A stretch of DNA of 34,475 nucleotides from a virus (IMGVR_UViG_3300032053_000268:1-34475); one strand, 5' to 3'. Positions 23,163-30,657 are shown, counted from the stretch's first letter. A program made the numbers and translations. The notes: a model not told the origin generated them from the letters alone.

Positions 23163-23396
23163 ATGGCGAAACTTGAAGGTGGAAAGTACAGCTGCTGGAA
23201 TCTGGACGTTGGTCCTTTTAAGACATGGATCATCTGGGAGGAAGGATTTTACAGGGTCAGGGTCAACGACCGCTCTTTTAAAAACAAGTTCGAAACCCTT
23301 GCCCAGGCTGAAGCTGCTATCCGCGAATGGTTGAAGCGCAGGGCGACGGAAGTCCTCCGGATCCTCGAGCAGGACGAAAAGGAGGCAGGCAGATGA
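23163..23396 (+). CDS. Small protein of unknown function
   Basis: 77 residues with AGAAAGGAATAG upstream. The layout suggests an antiparallel sheet followed by a helix: YSCWNLDVGPFKTWIIWEE, YRVRVNDRSF, then FETLAQAEAAIREWLKRRATEV, similar to small dsRBD-like or DUF folds, but no firm match. G+C-richer than its neighbours. Its stop overlaps the next start as ATGA. Confidence 0.6.
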   Translation: MAKLEGGKYSCWNLDVGPFKTWIIWEEGFYRVRVNDRSFKNKFETLAQAEAAIREWLKRRATEVLRILEQDEKEAGR

Positions 23397-23533
23397 TTAT
23401 AATTATCTGCTGCATTTGTGGAAGAAAGACTGGAGAAAAGGAAGGTGGCAACGGAATCAGCCACACTTACTGTCCTACCTGTGCTCAGAAGGAAATGGAA
23501 AAACTGGAAAAAATACCAAACAGAAAGGAGTAG
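23393..23533 (+). CDS. 46-residue zinc-ribbon protein
   Basis: ATG at 23393, overlapping the preceding stop, with AGGAGGCAG upstream. Two knuckles, CCICG and YCPTC, spaced by about 22 residues form a minimal zinc ribbon, with a hydrophobic start (MIIIICC) and a charged helical tail. It is the third type of small zinc-binding protein in this window. The function may be as a nucleic-acid or protein adaptor; nothing more specific can be said. Confidence 0.6.
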   Translation: MIIIICCICGRKTGEKEGGNGISHTYCPTCAQKEMEKLEKIPNRKE

Positions 23534-23537
23534 TCAA

Positions 23538-23852
23538 ATGCCATGCTGGGAAGTTCAAACCTACAGCCTTGTATTTAAGGCCAAGAACAAAGATCTTCTG
23601 ATTGAGGCAGCCATGAGGATCGGTCTGAAAGTAGAGGATCATGGAAAGTACATGACCGTTTACGGATCAATCGTGGCAGACATCTACCTGGACGAAGAAA
23701 AGATCGTGACGACGTCCTACTACACACGTGAAGTAAATCGTCTGAAGATGGAATATTCAAAGGTGATAGTCGAAAAGGTTGCTAAGCTGAAGAAGTGGGC
23801 CCTGGTAAACAAGAATGCTCAAGGAACTCGGATGGAGCTCAAACGATTTTAG
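23538..23852 (+). CDS. DUF1257-like protein
   Basis: 104 residues from the ATG at 23538 (AAAGGAG upstream, four bases after the previous stop). The pattern of an early KDLLIEAAMRIGLKVE helix, a short strand region, then YSKVIVEKVAKLKKWAL and a final beta strand (TRMELKRF) resembles DUF1257 proteins (the Ycf35 group). DUF1257 genes commonly sit with DUF2997 and Ycf46-like AAA ATPase genes, as here. Function of the set is not established. The protein lacks the longer middle of many DUF1257 members. Confidence 0.5.
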   Translation: MPCWEVQTYSLVFKAKNKDLLIEAAMRIGLKVEDHGKYMTVYGSIVADIYLDEEKIVTTSYYTREVNRLKMEYSKVIVEKVAKLKKWALVNKNAQGTRMELKRF

Positions 23853-23867
23853 GTAGGAGGAAAAACA

Positions 23868-24083
23868 ATGATGACAAAAATAGAAGTTGAAATTTTGGAA
23901 GATGGCACCATAAGCGTGAGTACGGGCGATATTGCAGAAACTCAACATTTGTCTGCAGATGAACTTCTAAGCGAAATTGCTAACATGGCTGGTGGTGTGG
24001 TTACGAAGACCAAGCGCGATAATCCTTTCTGGAAAAATCGGAACGTACTTCGTGGTGGAAAAATTGTGAAGGTAGGAAGTTAA
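23868..24083 (+). CDS. DUF2997-like small protein
   Basis: 71 residues with GGAGGAAAAACA upstream. IEVEILEDGTISVSTGDI followed by a helix and a Gly-Gly turn (MAGGVV) fits the DUF2997 outline (two strands, helix, GG). It sits directly between the DUF1257-like gene and the AAA ATPase. The C-terminal 20 residues are basic. It may be a partner or substrate of the ATPase, based on gene order only. Confidence 0.5.
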   Translation: MMTKIEVEILEDGTISVSTGDIAETQHLSADELLSEIANMAGGVVTKTKRDNPFWKNRNVLRGGKIVKVGS

Positions 24084-24086
24084 CGA

Positions 24087-24148
24087 TTTGACCCCGAGCA
24101 GGGTGGGCAAAGGTTTAAAGCTTTTGTCCATCCTTCAGGTCTGTCAAG
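24087..24148 (+). repeat. Structured RNA element type B, copy 2 (62 nt)
   Basis: Identical to 20973-21034. It starts four bases after the DUF2997-like stop and lies upstream of the AAA ATPase leader. Full identity over 62 bases more than 3 kb apart points to recent duplication or strong selection. Confidence 0.75.
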
Positions 24149-24190
24149 TCTATTCAAACAACATAACCTCAAACAGGAAGGAGAAGTCAC

Positions 24191-25651
24191 ATGGAAGGTA
24201 AAAATGATTTGAAGGCTGGTGTCAGGGCTGGGTATGCATTTTTCTACTGCAGAACCTTAGAAGTCAAGAGCACGCTGGAAGCAATCAGGGAAGTTTCTTC
24301 TGAACTGCCCGATTTTCAAGTAGAGATTTTTGACCTGGAAGAAAATCAAGACCCAGAAGGATTCCTCTACAGCATCGAGAAGATGAAGCCACGCACCATT
24401 GTGGTAGCAAAAAACTTTCACTGGTTTCTGAAGGATGATTATGGTAACATCAACAAGGCAATGGTTCAGTATATTCAGAACCGTGTTGAAATTTGGATTT
24501 CTAAGGAATACAGAAAGACATTGATCATCTTGGGCGACATCAGCATGGACAAGGCAATTCCTGAATGTCTTCGGAAGGATTTTCTTGAAATCAATTTCCC
24601 ACTTCCTAATAAGGAAGAAATCAAAACGGTGTTTGACAGTATAGCTAACTCTGCAAAAGCTTCACCAAAGTATCAGCCTCCAACTGAAGAAGAAATCGAA
24701 CTGATTATCCAAAACAGTAAAGGTCTTTCAAGACGCGAACTTGGAAATGCTTACGCTTTCACCTTGATAAAGAACGAAGGAAAGTTTGATCCCAAGACTG
24801 TTGCGATGATTCAAGCTTCTGAAGTAGAAAAGACTGCTGGCCTGAAAATCGGCGAATACAAAGATCTTCCTGAACCGCTTGGCTACGATGCCATAAAGGA
24901 ATTTGTCCTGCCGACGATAAATCATCCGGATTCAAAAGGCATTCTTCTTCTTGGCCCTCCTGGTACTGGAAAGACGCACTTTGCTCAGTGGGTGGGATCT
25001 AAGTCTGGCCTGAAGGTTATAGAAATGGAAATGGCCAGGATGCAGGGTGAAGGTCTCTATGGTCAGGCAGAAAATGCTTGGGCGAAAGCAATCGAAGTGA
25101 TTATAGCAAATACACCATGCATACTTTTCATAGACGAAATAGAGAAAGGCTTGGCTGGCCTGAATTCCAGCGGACAGAACGATGGTGGTACTGGAAAAAG
25201 ATCTGCTTCACAATTCCTTAAGCTTCTTTCAAATCGTCCAGAAGGACTCTACGTTATAGCTACTTGCAATGATATAAGTCAGCTGCCCCCAGAATACGTA
25301 AGAGCAGAACGCTGGGACTGCGCGCCATTTTTCATTGATCTTCCTAACAAGGAAGAAGCTACAAAGATCCTGGACTTTTACAAGACTTCCTACAATGTCG
25401 ATGGCGAACCTTCTACACTGGAAGGTTGGTCAGGAGCGGAAATCAAAAGTGTTTGCCGGATTTGCTCCATGTTTAAAAAGACCAAGAAAGGAATCAAGCT
25501 TCAGGATGTAGAGCGTTTCGTTATACCGGTCAGCAAGACGTTGGGAGAACGGATTGAGGACCTTCGGAAATGGGCGAAGGATAGAACAATCCCTGCTTCC
25601 ACGAAGATCAATGGAAAGTCTGAAATCAAGCAGCGCGACATAGATCTTTAA
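24191..25651 (+). CDS. AAA+ ATPase, Ycf46-like
   Basis: 486 residues with AGGAAGGAGAAG upstream. The N-terminal ~150 residues form a diverged alpha/beta domain as in Ycf46-type ATPases (IEKMKPRTIVVAKNFHWFL, LIILGDI). A helical link leads to the AAA core: Walker A GPPGTGKT (255-262), Walker B ILFIDE (311-316), sensor VIATCND (355-361) and candidate arginine fingers R371/R374. A C-terminal lid follows. It should use ATP to remodel protein or nucleic-acid partners. With the DUF1257-like, DUF2997-like and DUF3150 genes it forms a module found in phages and bacteria whose job is unknown. Confidence 0.82.
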   Translation: MEGKNDLKAGVRAGYAFFYCRTLEVKSTLEAIREVSSELPDFQVEIFDLEENQDPEGFLYSIEKMKPRTIVVAKNFHWFLKDDYGNINKAMVQYIQNRVEIWISKEYRKTLIILGDISMDKAIPECLRKDFLEINFPLPNKEEIKTVFDSIANSAKASPKYQPPTEEEIELIIQNSKGLSRRELGNAYAFTLIKNEGKFDPKTVAMIQASEVEKTAGLKIGEYKDLPEPLGYDAIKEFVLPTINHPDSKGILLLGPPGTGKTHFAQWVGSKSGLKVIEMEMARMQGEGLYGQAENAWAKAIEVIIANTPCILFIDEIEKGLAGLNSSGQNDGGTGKRSASQFLKLLSNRPEGLYVIATCNDISQLPPEYVRAERWDCAPFFIDLPNKEEATKILDFYKTSYNVDGEPSTLEGWSGAEIKSVCRICSMFKKTKKGIKLQDVERFVIPVSKTLGERIEDLRKWAKDRTIPASTKINGKSEIKQRDIDL

Positions 25652-25653
25652 CC

Positions 25654-25698
25654 ACTATCCTGCCCTTGAGGAAAAGGATCTTCAAGGGCAGAGGTAGT
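25654..25698 (+). repeat. Intergenic stem-loop after the AAA ATPase gene
   Basis: A 12-bp stem (25660-25671 with 25680-25691, one G-U) is extended by a lower 6-bp helix (25654-25659 with 25693-25698). No T-run follows, so it is not a standard terminator. It occupies the same gene-end position as the A, B and C elements but has a different sequence. Confidence 0.6.
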
Positions 25699-25741
25699 TG
25701 TTAACTGGTCAACCTAACCCCAAGAAGGAGGAAGAAAAGGA

Positions 25742-25834
25742 ATGAGCGAAGAAACAAAAATCATTATCGGTTTTTCGGTGTTGGTAGTTTCCATGGTCAT
25801 TTGTCTTATTCTTACTTCAATCATCTACAACTAA
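25742..25834 (+). CDS. 30-residue single-pass membrane peptide
   Basis: ATG at 25742 after GAAGGAGGAAG, TAA at 25834. Residues about 7-27 (IIIGFSVLVVSMVICLILTS) are one hydrophobic helix, leaving short polar ends. The very strong ribosome binding site and placement between two real genes support translation. It could regulate a host membrane complex, as small phage membrane peptides often do, but no specific role is visible. Confidence 0.55.
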   Translation: MSEETKIIIGFSVLVVSMVICLILTSIIYN

Positions 25835-25849
25835 CAGGAGGAAGGTCTA

Positions 25850-27100
25850 ATGTCTAAAGAACTGAATGGAATCGTAGCTGGCTGGTACAAGGGTGGCAAG
25901 AGCGTTCATGCATGCAAAGAACTTCTTGAAGGTGGCTTTATAACCTGCTGCGAAAAGAAAGATGCACTTGTCTATCCGGTAAAAAGTAAATCAGAAATCA
26001 CTTGCAAATCTTGCCTGCGGTTGAAGAGCGTGAAAGAAGCCATGGTCATCGAAGAAAAAGTTACACCTCAATGTGAACCTGATGTTGTAAAGTCATCTGA
26101 AGTTAAGGAAGAAGAAAAGAAGATTGCCGAAGATTGCGCCGCGGTTTATGGCGATGCCCAGATTCGGCCGAGTGAAGAACCGAAAAAGAAAGTCGTTCGT
26201 GACGCGAAGTTGGATGAAGTTTTTGATCCTAAAGAAATTTTCAAACGCGGCGTGATGGTTACTTTATACGTCAGGATGTGGGGTGCTACTTCAAGAGTGG
26301 ACAACGCGGAAGTGATGGATGCGGATGTTCCAACTGAAGTTGTTAGAGCAGTTCAAGACTTGATTACAAAAGAAGATAAGGCAAGACTCGAACTTCTTCG
26401 CTCCATCAAGAATGAAGCTTTCGGAATCATTCGGCGTTACAGCCTACCTTCACCAATCAGGGAATTCTACTTCGTAGGCAAGCAGTTCATTTCTACAGTC
26501 AACGAAAACCTTCTGGACCTTCAAATCAAGTACATGGACATCGCGAAGGAAGTCGCCTCCTCTATCAAGAAGATGGAAGAAAATTTTTCGAAAGCATATC
26601 CTCAGATGTACAAAAAAGATAAGTACCCAACGGAATCGCGGTTGCTTTCTATCTTCCAGTTCAAGTTTAATTTCAGGGTGCTCGGTGTTCCTGATCAGCT
26701 TTCTGATCTTAGTCCTGAGCTCTACAAGGAAGAAACCAACAAGCTGAAGCAGGAATTCAGGAGCATGGGCGAAGACATTAAGAATATGGTCGCCACCGAA
26801 TTCTTTAAGCGAATCGAAACCCTGAAAGGTCAGTGCGAAAATAATAAAGTCAATATGCTCACTCTTCAAAGCCTGAACGACTTCCTCGGAAAGTTTGAAG
26901 AAATCTATGATGGCTTCGTATTCCACAGCAAACTGAAAGAAGCAATTAAGGACATTCGTGAATACGTAGAGGACAGTGATTCTGAAATGTTTAAATATTC
27001 TGATGACTACCGAAAATTGGTAGGTGAAAAGTTGGCCGATGTTTCTAAGGAAATCAAAGCGGCGAAGGACATCGAACTGAAGCGTGACATCCTTATCTAA
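25850..27100 (+). CDS. DUF3150 protein with N-terminal zinc-finger-like segment
   Basis: 416 residues with ACAGGAGGAAGG upstream. Residues 1-60 hold cysteines arranged as a zinc site (HACKELL, ITCCEKK, ITCKSCLR). An acidic linker follows. Residues about 125-410 match DUF3150: FKRGVMVTLYVRMWGATSRV, IIRRYSLPSPIREFYFV, SIFQFKFNFRV and long helices to the end. DUF3150 genes often accompany AAA ATPases in phages and plasmids, as here. The enzymatic role is unknown; a structural or regulatory partner of the ATPase is plausible. Confidence 0.75.
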   Translation: MSKELNGIVAGWYKGGKSVHACKELLEGGFITCCEKKDALVYPVKSKSEITCKSCLRLKSVKEAMVIEEKVTPQCEPDVVKSSEVKEEEKKIAEDCAAVYGDAQIRPSEEPKKKVVRDAKLDEVFDPKEIFKRGVMVTLYVRMWGATSRVDNAEVMDADVPTEVVRAVQDLITKEDKARLELLRSIKNEAFGIIRRYSLPSPIREFYFVGKQFISTVNENLLDLQIKYMDIAKEVASSIKKMEENFSKAYPQMYKKDKYPTESRLLSIFQFKFNFRVLGVPDQLSDLSPELYKEETNKLKQEFRSMGEDIKNMVATEFFKRIETLKGQCENNKVNMLTLQSLNDFLGKFEEIYDGFVFHSKLKEAIKDIREYVEDSDSEMFKYSDDYRKLVGEKLADVSKEIKAAKDIELKRDILI

Positions 27101-27183
27101 GGAAGGTGCCTATGGGTTGTACCTGTTGGCTGGGAATTTGTGTAAAACATGACTCTCACACTACTTTACAAGGAGATCAAAAA

Positions 27184-27480
27184 ATGAAAGCTTCTGAAAA
27201 AACTAAGTTGGACAAGATCAAGGCAGCGGCGAAGAAGGTGGTTGAAGAAAAGGCCAAGAAGCTGGATGGCAAGCGGGCTAACTTCAAGAAGAAACTCAAC
27301 TACAACCTGATGATGGTGGATCTGGTTAAGCGTAACACCGACGAAAAAGAAATCTACAGCATTTTCGCAGAAATCTACAAGAAGAAAGATGCAAAGGTGA
27401 CTAAGGATTATATCAAATCCCGCATAGAGATCTACAGGAAGAATGCCGAAAGAATCATTGCCGGAACCATGAAAATTTAG
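27184..27480 (+). CDS. Small basic helical protein (alternative upstream start)
   Basis: 98 residues from the ATG at 27184, with ACAAGGAGATC upstream. The same frame is open to an ATG at 27112, which also has GGAAGGTG and would add 24 residues with MGCTCWLGICVKHDSH, so two start sites may be used. The protein is Lys-rich and helical throughout. It has no known domain, but the composition suits nucleic-acid binding. A terminator follows within 16 bases. Confidence 0.62.
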   Translation: MKASEKTKLDKIKAAAKKVVEEKAKKLDGKRANFKKKLNYNLMMVDLVKRNTDEKEIYSIFAEIYKKKDAKVTKDYIKSRIEIYRKNAERIIAGTMKI

Positions 27481-27495
27481 TTTACATTCTATAAA

Positions 27496-27540
27496 AAAAG
27501 GGCTATGCTTCCTTTCCGGGGCATAGCCCTTTTGTGTTTT
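27496..27540 (+). terminator. Intrinsic terminator (possibly bidirectional)
   Basis: A perfect 13-bp stem pairs 27496-27508 with 27521-27533 around a 12-nt loop. It is flanked by an A-run on the left and TTTT then GTGTTTT on the right, so it could stop transcription from either side. It separates the AAA/DUF3150 transcript from the next unit. Confidence 0.85.
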
Positions 27541-27584
27541 AAAGGGGAAGCATAATTCATCTTCTCTTTCAAGGAGAATAGAAT

Positions 27585-27869
27585 ATGGCAAAGTGGAAAG
27601 TAAGTTTGAAAAATCAGCGATACAAGTCTATGGAGGATCAAGAAGTTCAGGGGATCCTTAAGAAGTTCAAGCCACCTTACAAGGATCAATTTCTACCTGT
27701 ATCAGTAGCTGCTTTGATTTTTTCAGTTAGCACTCAAACGATTAGATTGCTCATGTCTACTGGAAAAGTTCGCATCATTAAAACTCAAACTGGTCCTGCA
27801 CTTATATCAGTGGAGGACATTTACAACTTGCGAGGTGATGATGAAAGCAAAAGCGCAAAGTCAGCCTAA
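27585..27869 (+). CDS. Helix-turn-helix DNA-binding protein (excisionase/MerR-type)
   Basis: 94 residues with AAGGAGAATAG upstream. Residues about 37-82 show a winged helix-turn-helix of the excisionase/MerR kind: FLPVSVAALIFSVSTQTIRL (helix-turn-helix), STGKVRIIKTQTGPALI (wing) and VEDIYNL. The tail is Ser/Lys-rich. As the first gene after a terminator it may regulate the following operon. No integrase is present in the window, so a regulator is more likely than an excisionase. Confidence 0.72.
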   Translation: MAKWKVSLKNQRYKSMEDQEVQGILKKFKPPYKDQFLPVSVAALIFSVSTQTIRLLMSTGKVRIIKTQTGPALISVEDIYNLRGDDESKSAKSA

Positions 27870-28203
27870 GAAGAAAAGAAAGAAAAGAGGATTTGGTGCT
27901 CTGTCTACTTCACCTGATACAGTTCATTATGATCATGAAAATTTGACTTATTTTAGGATCATAAATGGACGCAGTTTCAAGTGCTTCAATTCTGGTTATC
28001 TGCGCGATTTTGAGGATGAAAAGGTTTCTATCAGTCATGGAAGGTATATGGAAAAACCATCTCTTGAAGCATGTAGGAAAATGAATATGGCTATTGATAA
28101 AAAGATGGCTGAGTGTTTTCCTGATAGTCTTGAAAGATGTGGTGAAATAAGATATGTAGAAATTTCTGGAACCTCAAAAAGAAGGAAGGAGAAGCGTGTA
28201 TGA
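27841..28203 (+). CDS. Small basic protein of unknown function
   Basis: 120 residues. The start is ambiguous: GTG 27835, ATG 27838 or ATG 27841, of which 27841 has the best spacing from CGAGG. It overlaps the previous gene by 29 bases and the next start by 4. The N-terminus is strongly basic (QPKKKRKKRG), then a compact domain with YFRIINGRSFKCFN and YMEKPSLEACRKMN, and a basic end. DNA or RNA binding is possible. No family recognised. Confidence 0.58.
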   Translation: MKAKAQSQPKKKRKKRGFGALSTSPDTVHYDHENLTYFRIINGRSFKCFNSGYLRDFEDEKVSISHGRYMEKPSLEACRKMNMAIDKKMAECFPDSLERCGEIRYVEISGTSKRRKEKRV

Positions 28204-29360
28204 AATTAATAGCATTGATCCCACACTATCGAAACATCGAACCAGAATGTCAAGCTTCCATTATAAATACTATCACTGCAATGAAGCAAATCGGAGTTTC
28301 TTTCGAACTGATCCAGACAGAGACAAATTTAGTTCCATTTGCAAGAAGTGATTTACTTCGGCTTGCCCTTGAATATGGGGCAGATAAGGTTTTGTTTATA
28401 GATTCTGATATTGAATTTAATCCTATTGATATAACCTTAATGCTGGATGCAAACAAACCAATCATTGGTGGTCTCTACGTTTCCAAGTTTTATCCTATGC
28501 GGTATCATGCGTACAATCTGCACGATAAATTAAATTATACTTTTGTAGAAATAACCAAACTTCCCGATGAACCTTTTAAATGCGATGGTGTTGGTGCTGG
28601 TTTTCTAATGATTGATCGTAAAGTGATAGAGCATATGTCAAAACCTGAAGTCATTAATAAATATGGAAGATCATTTAATTTGTGGCAGAAAGAAAATGGA
28701 ATTCAGATTGGTGAAGATTTTTCTTTCTGTGTTAGAGCAAAGCTTTTGGGATATGAAGTTTGGTGTGATCCAAGAGTTAACCTTTCACACATAGGAGTTA
28801 AAAAATACACCAAGCTTGAATACAATGTTTCACAAGGAAATTTCTACAATAATGATATTCAGGGCTGGATGTCAGTTGAAGAATTAAACTGGCTTTTCAA
28901 TCAGTCGAAGAAGATGGAAAGCATTATAGAACTTGGTGCATGGAAGGGAAAGAGCACTCATGCACTTTGTTCTGGTTGCCCTGGAACCGTTACCGTTATT
29001 GATCATTTTAAAGGAAGTGAAGAAGAAAAAGAAAATGATGGCCCTCATAAAGAAGCTGATGAAGTTGATATCAAGGAAGAATTTATGAGGAACGTAGGAA
29101 ACAGATTTAAAAACCTTTCTATAATACCTACTCACATTTCTGAATCATTACATCTTCTAACTCCTTCTGATATGGTTTTTGTAGATGGAAGTCATAAGTA
29201 TGAGGATGTCAAGGCGGATCTTCTCGCGCTTAGTCCTTTTGCTAAAAAACTTTTTTGTGGCCATGATATAAATTGGCCTGAAGTAAATCATGCAGTTGAC
29301 GACGTCATAGGAATAAACAACATAGAAATCTACGAAAGAATCTGGATTCAGAGGAGGTAG
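28200..29360 (+). CDS. GT-A glycosyltransferase fused to class I methyltransferase
   Basis: 386 residues. Residues 1-220 are a GT-A-type glycosyltransferase: MKLIALIPHYRNIEPECQ, ARSDLLRLALEYGADKVLF, the metal-binding DSD (68-70), GGLYV and a late GEDFSFCVRAKLLGY. Residues about 235-380 are a SAM methyltransferase of the Methyltransf_24 kind: SIIELGAWKGKSTHAL, VTVIDHF, MVFVDGSHKYEDVKADL and GHDINW. The order (sugar transfer, then methylation) suggests a methylated glycan product. The start overlaps the preceding stop by 4 bases. Second GT/methyltransferase fusion in the window. Confidence 0.8.
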   Translation: MKLIALIPHYRNIEPECQASIINTITAMKQIGVSFELIQTETNLVPFARSDLLRLALEYGADKVLFIDSDIEFNPIDITLMLDANKPIIGGLYVSKFYPMRYHAYNLHDKLNYTFVEITKLPDEPFKCDGVGAGFLMIDRKVIEHMSKPEVINKYGRSFNLWQKENGIQIGEDFSFCVRAKLLGYEVWCDPRVNLSHIGVKKYTKLEYNVSQGNFYNNDIQGWMSVEELNWLFNQSKKMESIIELGAWKGKSTHALCSGCPGTVTVIDHFKGSEEEKENDGPHKEADEVDIKEEFMRNVGNRFKNLSIIPTHISESLHLLTPSDMVFVDGSHKYEDVKADLLALSPFAKKLFCGHDINWPEVNHAVDDVIGINNIEIYERIWIQRR

Positions 29361-29366
29361 GTTTTA

Positions 29367-29819
29367 ATGAAAAGAAAACCACGTCGTCAAAATCTTCTAT
29401 TTCGTTTCCAGAAAATGCTGATGAAAATTTCAATGAGTTTTTACCGTTCAAACAAAGATCCTTCTATTGGCCTTGAAGATTTTTTTCAAGAAGCTGTTTT
29501 GATAATGTACGAAAATTATGATTATGAACTCTGGAATGATTCTGGTGGAGCATCATTTGGCACATTTCTTCACACTACTGTTATCAATCATATGATAAAC
29601 CTTCAAAGGAAAAGGGATGTTCATAAAAGACCAGGTGAAGTTGTAGAGTTTGATGAGATCAGCTTTTGCGAAGAGGATGAAATTGTAATTTTTGAAAAGC
29701 TTTCTGGCAATGGCGAAATGTTAAAGCTTTTGAACGACCTAAAGAAAGGAGGGTTCAGTAGGTTATTAAGCTTGAAGTCAGAACTTCTCGTAGAATTAAA
29801 ATTGTCACTTGAATCGTAG
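29367..29819 (+). CDS. Sigma-70-like factor (region 2), reduced
   Basis: 150 residues with GGAGGTAGG upstream. Residues about 30-90 follow sigma region 2: SIGLEDFFQEAVLIMYENYDY, then GASFGTFLHTTVINHMINLQRKRD, with the DL.QE-type and F.T.L...I.N....RK patterns. The C-terminus is short and only weakly like region 4, so DNA -35 recognition may be reduced or supplied by another protein. If active it would redirect host RNA polymerase to phage promoters. No matching promoter consensus could be derived by eye. Confidence 0.65.
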   Translation: MKRKPRRQNLLFRFQKMLMKISMSFYRSNKDPSIGLEDFFQEAVLIMYENYDYELWNDSGGASFGTFLHTTVINHMINLQRKRDVHKRPGEVVEFDEISFCEEDEIVIFEKLSGNGEMLKLLNDLKKGGFSRLLSLKSELLVELKLSLES

Positions 29820-29898
29820 GGTAGAGTTTCATAGAATAGTTTAGAAGGACAAACCGAAGTCAACCATAAACCAACAACAAAGTAAGGAGGATCAGATC

Positions 29899-30588
29899 AT
29901 GGGAAAGTACAAATTGGACGACAAACAAAATGCAAAACTTCAACTGATCGTAGAGGTGGTTGGTCTGAAGGTGGAACACGAAGATGGTATTCCCCTTCTG
30001 AACGAGATTATGGACCAGCTCGAGGACACCGACATCGTTTCTGAAAAGGCATTCAAAAAACTTCCTATCTCCATTCAGAACTTCTACAATGCCATGGCCG
30101 ACATCGACCTGGACAAGCATTCTTCTGAAGATGAAGAAAAACTTGACGAGGCCTTCGTTGAACTGGGCAGCCTGAAGTCCGCTGGCAAGGGCAAGGAAAA
30201 GGAAAAGGAAAAGGAAGAGGACGAGAAGCCTGCCAAGGGCAAGGGAAAGGCCAAGGAAAAGGAAGAGGACGAGAAGCCTGGCAAGGGAAAGGCCAATGGC
30301 AAGGAAAAGGAAAAGGAAAAGGAAGAGCCTGCCAAGGGCAAGGGCAAGGAAAAGCCCAAGAGTGATGTGAAGGACACACGTGAAAAGGATTTCCCCATCG
30401 GATCCAAGGTCGACTATGCAGGAAAGAAAGAAGGAATCAGCTTCAAGGGTGCCGAAGTAACTGGCTATCACCCTGCTCCTGCTACCGGAATCATCCTGAA
30501 GCTGAAGGATGGAACCAAGCGGGCCGTGACACCGAAGGCACTGGCCCTTTCCGGAGCAGCTGAAAAACCGAAGCGCGGGAAGAAATAA
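29899..30588 (+). CDS. Lys/Glu-rich low-complexity protein with small C-terminal domain
   Basis: 229 residues with AAGGAGGATC upstream. The N-terminal ~90 residues are a helical domain (VEVVGLKVEHEDGIPLL, FYNAMADIDLDKH). Residues about 95-155 are KEKEKEKEE and KGKGK repeats. Residues about 165-220 look like a small beta barrel (IGSKVDYAGKKEG, ATGIILKLKDGTKRAV), and the end is basic. The gene is G+C-rich and codon-biased like the capsid gene, suggesting high expression; it may be a nucleoid- or DNA-packaging-associated protein. It ends in a terminator. Function unknown. Confidence 0.68.
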   Translation: MGKYKLDDKQNAKLQLIVEVVGLKVEHEDGIPLLNEIMDQLEDTDIVSEKAFKKLPISIQNFYNAMADIDLDKHSSEDEEKLDEAFVELGSLKSAGKGKEKEKEKEEDEKPAKGKGKAKEKEEDEKPGKGKANGKEKEKEKEEPAKGKGKEKPKSDVKDTREKDFPIGSKVDYAGKKEGISFKGAEVTGYHPAPATGIILKLKDGTKRAVTPKALALSGAAEKPKRGKK

Positions 30589-30620
30589 ATACATACAGAA
30601 GAAAGAAGCATCGTGATAGA

Positions 30621-30657
30621 AGCCCTGCGGGCCTAAACAACTCGCAGGGCTTTTTTT
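30621..30657 (+). terminator. Intrinsic terminator
   Basis: Arms 30621-30629 and 30643-30651 form a 9-bp G+C-rich stem with a 13-nt loop, followed by seven T's to 30657. It closes the transcript ending with the Lys/Glu-rich gene and precedes the radical SAM operon. Confidence 0.9.

Noticed and set aside
19871-24148. Type A, B and C elements as ordinary intrinsic terminators
   Set aside because: None is followed by a T-run, and their conserved loops and bulges are more elaborate than a terminator needs.
29860-30594. 244-codon antisense open frame over the Lys/Glu-rich gene
   Set aside because: Repeated Lys and Glu codons read in reverse give a long Leu/Phe-rich frame; it crosses the repeats and lacks start signals.
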